Positions 25,831 to 33,999 of a DNA stretch of 64,000 nt are shown here, piece after piece. Within the stretch, counting starts at the first letter, position 1. Every line of letters begins with the position of its first letter. The stretch is from positions 496,001 to 560,000 of the forward strand of contig NZ_JAGGPT010000006.1 of the NCBI RefSeq assembly GCF_018613715.1, read 5' to 3'. The notes under the pieces are model-generated. The model was not told where the DNA came from and searched no databases. It saw nothing but the letters and a program-made list of their open reading frames with translations. Made by a program: the position numbers and the translations under genes. The DNA is from Chryseobacterium sp. ISL-6 (GTDB lineage Bacteria; Bacteroidota; Bacteroidia; Flavobacteriales; Weeksellaceae).

Positions 25831-28800
25831 TTATGGGATTGCTTTAATTTCAATAACGTCCATACCTGATAAACTAAATGTTTCGTTAGCTGAAAATACT
25901 TTGCCTGTTTTAGGGTTGATTAGTTTTGATGGTTTTAATTTCCCCCATTTGAACGCAGTATTCTGTTCTTTTTCGTCAGGGTTATAAAGTCTTATAAGAA
26001 AACTATGATCTTCCTGCGGTGTTACACTTGTCACTACAATTTTATCGTTGTTCATCTGAAAAAGACTTCCCTCGATAGGTGCTTTTTCACGAACGTGAAT
26101 TGCGATGAGAGGCTGTGTGAAAGCGGCTGCATACTTTTCATTTTCCACAGCATTAAAAGTACCGTGTGGACGAAGTGCGTAGCGATAGTGTACCGGCCCC
26201 TCCTGATCTGCTTTGTAATTGGTATGCCAATAGTTGTTCATCGCATAACTGAACCAATTAGTGGTGCCAGGTGTGCCTTTATCTTTCCACTTTTTATGGC
26301 TGTTATCAATAACCATTCTTTCATCTATCATTTCCGAAGCTTCAATTAATGGTGTTTCTAATAACATCCATTGCATACCTTGCTGTCCAAAAGAAGCATC
26401 TACCCAACGGCGGCTGTACCAATAATCCATATTGGAACCCGGAAGCTGATCAGTAAGATATTTCATAATACCATAACCCGCATCTACTGTAATGTTTTTG
26501 AATCCTGCATTGAAAGGAAAACCAAAATGAACCGATTCCTTAGTACGGACAGACTTTTTATCTATAATATTTTCTAATGCTACTTCATCATTGTCAACAA
26601 ACAGCGTAATAATTTTCTCGAGTTTGTTAGCTCCTGGTGCTTCTGATGTTAATGAGATCTTAGCCATTACAGGACCATTTTCCAATACTTTTACCTGCAC
26701 ATTCGAATTAGATAATGCTTCTTTCGGGTCAGATCCAGGTACATACCAATAACTATTTAAACCCTGGTTGTTAAAGCTTCCAGCGTAATTCGTTGTCCCA
26801 TTATCTGTAAAATGAGTAATACTTCCTGTTTTATTATCCCAGATTAATGTTACCTTTCCATTAGAGATACTATTGGAAGTAATTGAAAAAGGACTTGCTT
26901 TAGGAGATGTAGATTTTATAATGGTATAGGTTGAAGAACCTAGTGGTGGAATATTTTTCGCAATAAATGCCATAGTTCCATTTTCCAGTTTTTGTAATGG
27001 CATCATGTTACCAGCAGCATCCTGAACAGTATTACCTTGTGTAGTTGCTGGAATGATCGCTGTGCCACTGCGTATCCAAGATGATGTGTTGAAAACAGCT
27101 ATGGTTTTAGATGCCGGATCTGTCAATGGGTGTAATAGATCCGTTTCAAGTTTGTTTGTCTGTGTACTGCCATCAAGAGAAAATTGTTTTTTTACCTGCC
27201 ATTGATCTTTAACGAAAGGAAGATCTGGGGCTGTAATACTATTAAATGCTCCCCATGTATGTTCATGAAAAAGGATTACGTTTCTCCATGCTTCATAAAA
27301 GTTTTGATTATTATATTCAAGAGGATTTAACATTGAGTAGAGTGTTGTGATCTGTTGCAGTTTCAGGCTGGTGTTTCTGTTAATTCCTTCTTCCTTGGCT
27401 GTAGACATAGCTCCGTCTTCCCAGTGAGGGCTGATATCACCTTTTACAACTGGAATCTGATCTCCATATTTTTTTTCAAATACTTCAAACATCTTTTCAT
27501 TTGTACTCAGTACGATTTTAGGTGAAGTATATTTTTTATTCCACTCATCTACAAATTTTGAAATAGAAGGATCTATTGGTCCATTATCTGATACAATATT
27601 ATAACGCCATTGAACCATGTCGTATGGATAATTGTTTTTCGTAAGATCATCAAGATATTCTGATATTTTTTTCTGACCATTGTCAAATACTCCTCCAGGA
27701 TGTATACCGTGCCAGGAAGAATAACCTCTTCCAGCAGTCCAGAATAATATTTTTTCCTTACCGGATGGTGACTGCCACCAAACAGGTTTATCTCCCCAGC
27801 TTTTCACAAAATTACCCACACGATCACCCAGATAAGGATTGGTCTTTCCCAGGTAGTTAGGACCGCTGGAAAAGTACTTTACTCCTGCGGATGTAAGAGC
27901 AGGAACTAAAGACCAAGCAAATCCTGGAACGTCCGACATCATGGCGCTGTTAATTTTAAAACCATATTCTTTTTCCAGTTTTTGTGCATATTCTGTATAA
28001 TGGAATAATTCCTCCGGCTGACTGAGCCCTGTTAAAATATTACCATACATCGCGGAAAGACCAATATTTCCTTCTTTTACAGCTTTTACAAAAGATTCCT
28101 TCTCCTCAGGAGTTGCCTTTTGCATAAAGTTTTCTACGTCCCAAAGAGCCTCAACATTATATTTAAAACGAGCCTCTTCAGGGAGGTTTCGGGTTTCCTC
28201 AATCATCTTGAGAGCATCATAGATATTTTTGGTATGGATTCTTTCTACTTCTGATTGTAAATGGGAATACCCGACATCAGTGTGGGAGTGATGAATAAAA
28301 TATAAAGTACGCGGGACAACAACTCCAGCTTCAATGGTTTTCCGAAGAAGCTCCTTTTTTCCTGAGCTAACGGTTAGTAGCACATTACCTCCTTTTGGTG
28401 AGAGTGAAACAGGAATGTCGAATGTTTTGATACCATCAGGCATAACAAAAGAGAAGGAGTCTTTATGATCGATTTTAGCCGTTATTTTTTGCTCCGGACC
28501 GAAATGTAATGTGGTAAGGGTGATAAGACGCTTACCATCTTTTAAAATAAAGGGTGTTGGACTGGCATCTATTTTTTCCTGAAAAGTAAATTTGTAGGTC
28601 ATAAACCAATCTCTGCTATCCTGAGCCTGTCCTACAAGTTTTAGACGAAGTGGCTTACCAGGTGTTATTTTATGGGTTGGTATACGGAGGTAGGCAATGC
28701 CATAAGAGTCTTTCAATCCATCCATTTTTGTTTGGTGGAATACAAAGGCTGTACTATCAGCAGCCTTGGCAATCCAATCTGGGCGTTGATTCGCTGGATA

Positions 28801-29169
28801 GGTAGTTAGAGTTAACGCTTTTTGGTCATTAATATATAAATCGAAATTACGAATTCCTCCGCTACTGCCTGACGAGTGAGAAACCAGCCAGTTAAAATAC
28901 ACATAAGGCTCCTTGCTTTCCGTTGGTGCTGGTGCTGTTTCCCATTCAATGGTTTTAGCGCCATCAGTTGTACGGGTAAGTAGGGCGCGGGTAGCGTGAT
29001 CTGGAAATGCTGAAAAATAATCGATATTTTCACCACTTATTTCACGGGTGTAGCCATTCGTTGCTTGAACATTGCCAAAAAAAGGAACCTTTTTCTGAGC
29101 ATAAATAAAGTTGCCTGTCATAAGAAAAGACATCAGCAAAAGAAAATACTTGTTGGACATGGACTTCAT
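25831..29169 (-). CDS. GH38 alpha-mannosidase
   Basis: This 1112-aa exported enzyme has a signal peptide ending MTGNFIYAQ. A beta-rich N-terminal region of ~280 residues precedes the GH38 catalytic domain, which starts with the metal-binding motif IHHSHTDVGYSHLQ (H296, D298). The putative nucleophile is D413 in AMMSDVPGFAWSLV, corresponding to the ADxFGYS motif of classical members. A middle three-helix region and a beta-sandwich C-terminus follow. The family hydrolyses alpha-mannosidic bonds with retention and uses zinc. The Pro at the position after DV is unusual relative to classical enzymes. Length is greater than the ~850-1000 aa norm because of the added N-terminal domain. It follows gntR in the reverse operon and complements GH92 and GH125. 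Confidence 0.92.
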   Translation of the reverse strand: MKSMSNKYFLLLMSFLMTGNFIYAQKKVPFFGNVQATNGYTREISGENIDYFSAFPDHATRALLTRTTDGAKTIEWETAPAPTESKEPYVYFNWLVSHSSGSSGGIRNFDLYINDQKALTLTTYPANQRPDWIAKAADSTAFVFHQTKMDGLKDSYGIAYLRIPTHKITPGKPLRLKLVGQAQDSRDWFMTYKFTFQEKIDASPTPFILKDGKRLITLTTLHFGPEQKITAKIDHKDSFSFVMPDGIKTFDIPVSLSPKGGNVLLTVSSGKKELLRKTIEAGVVVPRTLYFIHHSHTDVGYSHLQSEVERIHTKNIYDALKMIEETRNLPEEARFKYNVEALWDVENFMQKATPEEKESFVKAVKEGNIGLSAMYGNILTGLSQPEELFHYTEYAQKLEKEYGFKINSAMMSDVPGFAWSLVPALTSAGVKYFSSGPNYLGKTNPYLGDRVGNFVKSWGDKPVWWQSPSGKEKILFWTAGRGYSSWHGIHPGGVFDNGQKKISEYLDDLTKNNYPYDMVQWRYNIVSDNGPIDPSISKFVDEWNKKYTSPKIVLSTNEKMFEVFEKKYGDQIPVVKGDISPHWEDGAMSTAKEEGINRNTSLKLQQITTLYSMLNPLEYNNQNFYEAWRNVILFHEHTWGAFNSITAPDLPFVKDQWQVKKQFSLDGSTQTNKLETDLLHPLTDPASKTIAVFNTSSWIRSGTAIIPATTQGNTVQDAAGNMMPLQKLENGTMAFIAKNIPPLGSSTYTIIKSTSPKASPFSITSNSISNGKVTLIWDNKTGSITHFTDNGTTNYAGSFNNQGLNSYWYVPGSDPKEALSNSNVQVKVLENGPVMAKISLTSEAPGANKLEKIITLFVDNDEVALENIIDKKSVRTKESVHFGFPFNAGFKNITVDAGYGIMKYLTDQLPGSNMDYWYSRRWVDASFGQQGMQWMLLETPLIEASEMIDERMVIDNSHKKWKDKGTPGTTNWFSYAMNNYWHTNYKADQEGPVHYRYALRPHGTFNAVENEKYAAAFTQPLIAIHVREKAPIEGSLFQMNNDKIVVTSVTPQEDHSFLIRLYNPDEKEQNTAFKWGKLKPSKLINPKTGKVFSANETFSLSGMDVIEIKAIP

Positions 29170-29221
29170 TTTATGATTATATGTTAGAATGTTTGAACAT
29201 ATTGAATTTAAAAAAAATAAA

Positions 29222-29983
29222 TTAGCTCTCAGCAGATTTATTGATATCGATAGTATAAGTGAATTTATCCGAACGATAATAGCCTATATTATATTCTACA
29301 GGTTTCCCATTGATATCATAAACAAAACGTTCGCGTTTCAACAACGGAAAAGTAGCAGAAACTTTTAGTTTCTTTCCTATTACAGCACCAGCCTGACAAG
29401 CGCTTATGTTTTCCCGGGATCGATGCACGATAATTCCATATTGTTCCTGTAGCATACTATACAATGGGATATTAAAATCATCTTTTTTATCAATACCAAT
29501 TCTTGGATGAAAATAGCTTTCAAAATATACAATTGGATCCCCTGAGTTCTCTCCCTTCAACTTAGAAAGCTTAAATATTTTTTTATCAGGTGTACAATTA
29601 AAGAAATTACATATTTCCTCATTGGGCTGTATCATTTCCGTCTTTAGTGACTGGTTGATCACATTGATGCCTTTTTCCAGCATTTCCCGCGTAAAGCTAT
29701 ACCAGTGATCAAGTCCTGTTACCAGACTTTTCTTTTCAGATATTCGGGTTCCGACACCTTTTTTACGAACAATAAGTCCTTCATGCTCCAATTTATTGGT
29801 TGCCTGTCGGATCGTATTCCGGGAAACTCCCCAAAGATTAGCCAGATCCACTTCCTTTGGTAATAAAGCTCCTTTTTTATACACTTCCATTTTGATCAGT
29901 TTGCGGAAAAGCTCTTCTACCTGTACATGTAGTGGTAATTTGCTGTTGTGATCAATAGTAAAGTCTTTAGTTAGTATGTTCAT
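29222..29983 (-). CDS. GntR/HutC-family transcriptional regulator with UTRA domain
   Basis: A 253-aa cytoplasmic regulator. Residues ~15-80 form the GntR winged helix (GALLPKEVDLANLWGVSRNT, IRQATNKLEHEGLIVRKKGV), and the remainder is a UTRA ligand-binding domain (FFNCTPDKKIFKLSKLKGEN, FPLLKRERFVYDINGKPVEY). HutC-type repressors commonly respond to phosphorylated sugars. As the first gene of the reverse operon (gntR, GH38, ROK, manA, porter) it is the likely local regulator, perhaps derepressed by mannose-6-phosphate or a related ester. A partial dyad at 29189-29200, between this gene and GH38, is a possible but weak binding site. Confidence 0.92.
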   Translation of the reverse strand: MNILTKDFTIDHNSKLPLHVQVEELFRKLIKMEVYKKGALLPKEVDLANLWGVSRNTIRQATNKLEHEGLIVRKKGVGTRISEKKSLVTGLDHWYSFTREMLEKGINVINQSLKTEMIQPNEEICNFFNCTPDKKIFKLSKLKGENSGDPIVYFESYFHPRIGIDKKDDFNIPLYSMLQEQYGIIVHRSRENISACQAGAVIGKKLKVSATFPLLKRERFVYDINGKPVEYNIGYYRSDKFTYTIDINKSAES

Positions 29984-30070
29984 ACATATGATAAAGTGTA
30001 AAGGTAATAATTTTTTAATTCCAGATTGATTTTTTTTTAATTAATTCAAAATATGGTTCATTTAAATTTA

Positions 30071-30098
30071 AAAACAGCACCAGTATTGATGCTGTTTT
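30071..30098 (-). terminator. Intrinsic terminator of the metal-cassette operon
   Basis: On the minus strand AAAACAGCAUC pairs with GGUGCUGUUUU around a 6-nt loop, followed by TTAAATTTAAA. It lies 27 bp after the stop of the TonB receptor gene. The stem also reads as a hairpin on the plus strand. Confidence 0.62.
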
Positions 30099-30124
30099 GT
30101 TGATATGATTTAAATAATTAAGAT

Positions 30125-32812
30125 CTAGAAAGTCACATCAAGACCTACATAAAAATTCGCTTTCATAATAGGCGCGTAAACCATTCCGCCATCAAAATAA
30201 TTACCAAAAGGATTTTTAAAATCTACAATTGCATTCTTTTGATTGTAAGAAGTTAAATTCTCACCACCAAAATAAGCCCTTATTTTTTTGTTGAAACTTC
30301 TTGAGACTTGTGCGTTTAAAACGGCATAAGAATTAGAATATCCTGGCAATTGAAATTCGGATGGGTTACTTGATGTATCAGGAAGTCTTTGTTTTCCAAC
30401 CCAGTTTAATGTTGTATCAAAGCTCCAATATCCACCATTATTATTTTTATTGGTAGAATAAGCAAGGTTTACAAACCCACGATTTTTAGCCATAAAAGGA
30501 ACCTCTCTTCTTCCATCCAGATAATCTGCCTGTACATCATAATACTTATAAGCTACTTTTACCTCGAAGTTTTTTAAAGGAATGAAATCCCACTGTACCT
30601 GTAAACTATTAGCAAAAGATTTTCCTTTAAGATTATAAAACACCAGTTGCTGAGGTGATCTGTCAAGATCAACCATCACCTGATCCTGAAAATCTGTTCT
30701 GAAGAAATCTGCAACAATAGAAGATTTTCTTCCGAAAATTTTAAATTCCTGTTGTAAACTTGCGCCATAATTCCAGGCTATTTCGGGTTTTAGACCATAA
30801 ATATCACCCCCATTCTGTATGATCTGAATCGTACGGTTGGAAGCAAAATATTGTTGATTTTCTGCAAAAACAGAAGCCGTTCTGAAACCTCTTCCAGCTG
30901 ATAATCTTAAAATAGTTTGTGGAGTGAAATCATATTTAAAATTTAATCTTGGAGTAAATTGTGTCCCCGCTAGATTATGAAAATCGATCCTTGCTCCAGC
31001 TACCAAAGTATATTTTAATCCTGTTAATGTATATTCGGCAAAAGCTCCCAGTACAATCTCATTTCTTTTGTAAGGGGTTGTAAGGTAGGTTTCATCATAA
31101 CCATCATACATAAAGCTTGCTCCAGCCTTATATTTATGATTAGTATTCCCAAGGATACTTTCAAAAATTAAATTTGAATAAAATGTATTCTGTTTACCTG
31201 AATAATTTCTCAACCCGAAAAAGCTATCCTGCTGGTGGTAAACATATTGATTCATCCAACCCAGGCTCTGGTAAGGCTTTCCTTTAAACACATAACCTGT
31301 TTTATTCCACACCTGAAATCTAGAGATATCAATTCCTACTCCATAAGCATTCTGCTTATCCTGAGCCAGTTTTTTGTCAAAACCGGTTTGCCCTGCAGTT
31401 CTGTTATCCTTAACAAAATTAATTCCGAAATGAGAACCAAATCCAGACTTTTCAAGATCATTATAATTGAGAAGGTATGCTGTATTAATCTGTGTTCCTT
31501 TCGGACGGTCAAGAAAACCATCATCATTCATATCTGTATTTCCAAAAGTTCCATTTCCGTGTAATAGAAAGGTCTGTGACCATTTCTCATTGATAGGAGA
31601 AACACTCGTAATATTAGCTTCAGCTCTTCCATTGAAGTCTGAAAAAAGATTTAATGAGGTTTCTGGTTTTTCTGAATTTTTTAAAAGTTCAGTGTTGATT
31701 TGTCCGGTAATACTTTCATATCCGTTAGTAACGGTGCTTCCACCTTTGGTAAGCTGGATACTCTCGATCCATCTCCCAGGAATGAAATTTAATCCATAAG
31801 CCGATGCCAGACCTCTGATTTCAGGTAAAAGTTCTTTTGTTAAACTGGTGTATTTTTGATCAAGTCCTAACATTTTAAGCTGTTTAGTTCCTGTAACAGC
31901 ATTGCTAAAAGAAACATCCACTGTAGCATTGGTCTCAAAGCTTTCTGATAAATTACAACAAGCAGCCTTTAATAATTCCTTTTTATCAATATTAAAAACC
32001 AAACCCGCATCTTTCTTACTTAATGAAGTAGGCGCTCTGGAGGCAGATAATTTTACTTCTTCAATATTTTTTTCGTGATTACCTTGATCCTGACTGGTTG
32101 AAGAAGTTGAATCAGTTTCTTCATGATGTTCAGGCTTTCCAAGTTCATCAACATGTACACCTGCTCCTTTTTCTCCTAACGCAACATTTCTGTCATAAAG
32201 ACAACAGTCTGGAAGGTGATTATAAACACTGTCCGAAGATTTATACTTTTCATTATCATGTCCCACATCAGCAATCTTTTTTAAAATTTTATCTGCTGAG
32301 GTTTTTGTAGTATCGAAATCTAAAATAACAGATTGTTTTTCAGCACTCCATTCTGCAGAGCTCGCTCCAGCGTCTTTTGCTGCTTTTTCAATTCTTGCCT
32401 TACATGAAGCGCAATTTCCTTTTACATAAAATTCATTGTCTGCTTTAGAAGCCTGAGCTGATACAGTGGTACTTGAAGGCTGAAGATCTCTTGCATAATG
32501 ACAACATCCGGGAAGGGCTTCATATGTTTCAATGGATGCTTTGAATTTCTCATTGTCATGACCGGCCTCGGCTACTTTTTTAAGAATATCATTAGTGGAA
32601 ATAGTGCCTTCAGTTTCTAAAGTTAATGTTTGAGTGTCAATAGAATACCTTGCTGCTTTTGCACCCGCTTTTTTAGCTGTGGTTTCTATTCTTTCTTTAC
32701 ACATCTCGCAGTTTCCTTTTACCTGGAACTGACTTTTAAGATTTTGAGCAAATATAAATTGAATAGATAGTAGACATATACCAAGAATCAACTTGGAAAT
32801 AAATAATTTCAT
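30125..32812 (-). CDS. TonB-dependent receptor with two N-terminal HMA-like metal-binding domains
   Basis: An 895-aa outer-membrane protein. The signal peptide is followed by two repeats of an HMA-like unit: GNCEMCKERIETTAKKAGAK (C35, C38) and GNCASCKARIEKAAKDAGAS (C134, C137). Each unit ends GHDNEK then a CC pair (LPGCCHYAR, C103-104; LPDCCLYDR, C203-204). A His-rich linker (KPEHHEE) leads to the plug, which holds another CC pair (C285-286 in LKAACCNLSESF), then a ~600-residue barrel ending in LDVTF. The periplasmic N-terminal part therefore carries ten paired cysteines. TonB receptors import ligands across the outer membrane; the HMA units suggest copper or another soft metal, by inference. 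It is the third gene of a three-gene Cys/His-rich cassette. Confidence 0.88.
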   Translation of the reverse strand: MKLFISKLILGICLLSIQFIFAQNLKSQFQVKGNCEMCKERIETTAKKAGAKAARYSIDTQTLTLETEGTISTNDILKKVAEAGHDNEKFKASIETYEALPGCCHYARDLQPSSTTVSAQASKADNEFYVKGNCASCKARIEKAAKDAGASSAEWSAEKQSVILDFDTTKTSADKILKKIADVGHDNEKYKSSDSVYNHLPDCCLYDRNVALGEKGAGVHVDELGKPEHHEETDSTSSTSQDQGNHEKNIEEVKLSASRAPTSLSKKDAGLVFNIDKKELLKAACCNLSESFETNATVDVSFSNAVTGTKQLKMLGLDQKYTSLTKELLPEIRGLASAYGLNFIPGRWIESIQLTKGGSTVTNGYESITGQINTELLKNSEKPETSLNLFSDFNGRAEANITSVSPINEKWSQTFLLHGNGTFGNTDMNDDGFLDRPKGTQINTAYLLNYNDLEKSGFGSHFGINFVKDNRTAGQTGFDKKLAQDKQNAYGVGIDISRFQVWNKTGYVFKGKPYQSLGWMNQYVYHQQDSFFGLRNYSGKQNTFYSNLIFESILGNTNHKYKAGASFMYDGYDETYLTTPYKRNEIVLGAFAEYTLTGLKYTLVAGARIDFHNLAGTQFTPRLNFKYDFTPQTILRLSAGRGFRTASVFAENQQYFASNRTIQIIQNGGDIYGLKPEIAWNYGASLQQEFKIFGRKSSIVADFFRTDFQDQVMVDLDRSPQQLVFYNLKGKSFANSLQVQWDFIPLKNFEVKVAYKYYDVQADYLDGRREVPFMAKNRGFVNLAYSTNKNNNGGYWSFDTTLNWVGKQRLPDTSSNPSEFQLPGYSNSYAVLNAQVSRSFNKKIRAYFGGENLTSYNQKNAIVDFKNPFGNYFDGGMVYAPIMKANFYVGLDVTF

Positions 32813-32845
32813 TTTGTTTAAAATTTAGATTAATTAAAAAACAGC

Positions 32846-32863
32846 TCATTAGTGGTCTAATGA
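32846..32863. promoter_or_regulatory. 18-bp dyad upstream of the HMA-TonB receptor gene
   Basis: TCATTAG and CTAATGA are perfect 7-bp arms around TGGT, in the 67-bp gap between the small CC-rich gene and the receptor gene. It could be an operator or a short hairpin; there is no adjacent T-run favouring a terminator. Confidence 0.35.
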
Positions 32864-32879
32864 ACATCCATATATTTAA

Positions 32880-33242
32880 TTAAGCTAGCTTGGGCGGTTC
32901 CCAAATCTCTTTTAAACGATCCGAAAGGTGAGGATCACAATACTGAAATTGTAGTCTTTTATTCGCTTTGTAATAAGATATTTCTAAAAGCAAACCTTTA
33001 GAAAAAGGCGTTTCTATGAATGAAAAACAAGCTACACAGGTCGAACAGCAATCGTCATTACATGATGATTTTGATTTTTCGTGACCTTTAGTTGATTTCG
33101 ACTGATGATTTTTACAGCAGTCTTCTTTTTTAGACTCTGCTTTACAACATGTTTCCTGAGCTGCCTTTAGAACGAAGTTATCTTTAGGAATCAAAAAGAT
33201 CCCTAAGCAGAAAATGATGGTTATGATCTGAAATAACTTCAC
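32880..33242 (-). CDS. Small Cys-rich exported protein (HYC_CC_PP-like)
   Basis: About 120 aa from GTG at 33242. The frame continues to another GTG at 33278, which overlaps the upstream gene and weakens the signal peptide. Features: an N-terminal hydrophobic signal (KLFQIITIIFCLGIFLI), then a highly polar Cys/His/Lys segment with TCCKAE, DCCKNH and CNDDCCSTCVACF, and a C-terminal EPPKLA. I tentatively link it to small Bacteroidota proteins named for HYC, CC and PP motifs, although the HYC motif is not seen. Function is unknown. Cysteine pairs and position between two other Cys/His-rich envelope proteins suggest metal binding in the periplasm. Confidence 0.72.
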   Translation of the reverse strand: MKLFQIITIIFCLGIFLIPKDNFVLKAAQETCCKAESKKEDCCKNHQSKSTKGHEKSKSSCNDDCCSTCVACFSFIETPFSKGLLLEISYYKANKRLQFQYCDPHLSDRLKEIWEPPKLA

Positions 33243-33247
33243 AATGG

Positions 33248-33255
33248 CAAAATTA
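33248..33255 (-). promoter_or_regulatory. Candidate -7 element for the small Cys-rich gene
   Basis: Minus-strand TAATTTTG fits TAnnTTTG and ends 5 bp before GTG 33242. No good -33 TTTG is visible, so this is tentative. Confidence 0.3.
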
Positions 33256-33261
33256 CAAAAA

Positions 33262-33921
33262 TTATGGTAAAGGATCACCTACTTTCACAGAACAATTATG
33301 GAAATGCTCTCCATGAGCAGGATTTAATTTTGGTTTATCACCGCTCGCCAAACTTTGCTGTGGTGTTGAAGCCGGTGTATTTTGTACGACATTTTGTACT
33401 GGTTGTACAGCCGGAGCAGGTTTACTGTTTAAAGGCTGTCCCACAGGAATATCACATCGGTGTCCCGGTTGTCCATGTGGAGGATTCATGCCAGGAGCAG
33501 TTTTTACCGCTTTCCCAGTTTTATCAACCGTGAATTTCCCCGGTTGTAAGGAATTAGGGTCTATTTGAATAGTTTGTGATCCATTCTTATTAACGACAAC
33601 ATTTTGAGTAGCTTGAGCCTGTGTTGGAGCAGGTTTGCTGTTTAGAGGCTGTCCTACAGGAATATCACATCGATGCCCCGGTTGCCCGTGAGGAGGATTC
33701 ATGCCTGGAGCAGTAACTGCAGTAGGAGCTGGCGTAGCTGTATACTGTGCATTGGTTTTAATTCCTGCTTGATCTAAAATTGAAGTTTTGGGTGTATTAT
33801 TAACAGTAACAGCCGGTTGCTGAACAGATGCTTCTTCTTTGACATAGGTTGCTCTTTCGTCTTTTTTGCAAGAAACTGTAAGTATTGAAACAGCAGCAAG
33901 ACCTAAAAATGTATTTTTCAT
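33262..33921 (-). CDS. Lipoprotein with perfect 29-residue His/Cys repeats
   Basis: A 219-aa lipoprotein (lipobox SILTVSC, Cys18) with a Pro/Thr/Gln-rich, probably disordered body. Residues 71-99 and 142-170 are an identical 29-residue unit containing GMNPPHGQPGHRCDIPVG; a divergent third copy ends the protein (LNPAHGEHFHNCSVKVGDPL). Each unit holds two His and one Cys, a plausible metal-ligand set. Similar NPPHGxPGHRC motifs occur in uncharacterised Bacteroidota proteins. It is the first gene of the cassette with the Cys-rich protein and HMA-type receptor, and its promoter element overlaps the terminator of the upstream two-component system. Function is unknown; envelope metal binding is my inference. 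Confidence 0.8.
   Translation of the reverse strand: MKNTFLGLAAVSILTVSCKKDERATYVKEEASVQQPAVTVNNTPKTSILDQAGIKTNAQYTATPAPTAVTAPGMNPPHGQPGHRCDIPVGQPLNSKPAPTQAQATQNVVVNKNGSQTIQIDPNSLQPGKFTVDKTGKAVKTAPGMNPPHGQPGHRCDIPVGQPLNSKPAPAVQPVQNVVQNTPASTPQQSLASGDKPKLNPAHGEHFHNCSVKVGDPLP
33412..33498 (-). repeat. 87-bp coding repeat, copy 2 (lipoprotein residues 142-170)
   Basis: It encodes exactly the same 29 residues as 33625-33711. I count about nine nucleotide differences between the copies, all synonymous. Confidence 0.9.
33625..33711 (-). repeat. 87-bp coding repeat, copy 1 (lipoprotein residues 71-99)
   Basis: Paired with 33412-33498; amino-acid identity is complete while third positions have drifted. 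Confidence 0.9.
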
Positions 33922-33937
33922 ATCCTATCGTATGAAA

Positions 33938-33945
33938 CAAAATTA
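33938..33945 (-). promoter_or_regulatory. Candidate -7 element of the lipoprotein gene, inside a terminator arm
   Basis: Minus-strand TAATTTTG fits TAnnTTTG, 17 bp before the lipoprotein start. It coincides with the 3' arm of the terminator at 33939-33976. No clear -33 element. Confidence 0.38.
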
Positions 33946-33976
33946 GCAAAACATTTTCAATTGTTTTGCTAATTTT
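33939..33976 (-). terminator. Terminator hairpin after the response regulator gene
   Basis: A perfect 15-bp stem (33939-33953 with 33962-33976) and 8-nt loop; on the minus strand the descending arm ends in TTTTG. It lies 24 bp after the response regulator stop. Confidence 0.65.
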
Positions 33977-33999
33977 ATATTTATAATCTTATTTTGGAA

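Noticed and set aside
26005-26349. Plus-strand open frame of 114 codons opposite GH38
   Set aside because: Shadow of the GH38 C-terminal domain, with no independent evidence.
31235-31799. Plus-strand open frames of ~110 codons opposite the HMA-type receptor
   Set aside because: Barrel-coding sequence read on the wrong strand; no signal or domain.
33264-33533. Plus-strand open frame of 89 codons within the lipoprotein repeat gene
   Set aside because: It is opposite a gene with signal peptide, lipobox and synonymous-only repeat divergence; the shadow frame has no recognisable features.
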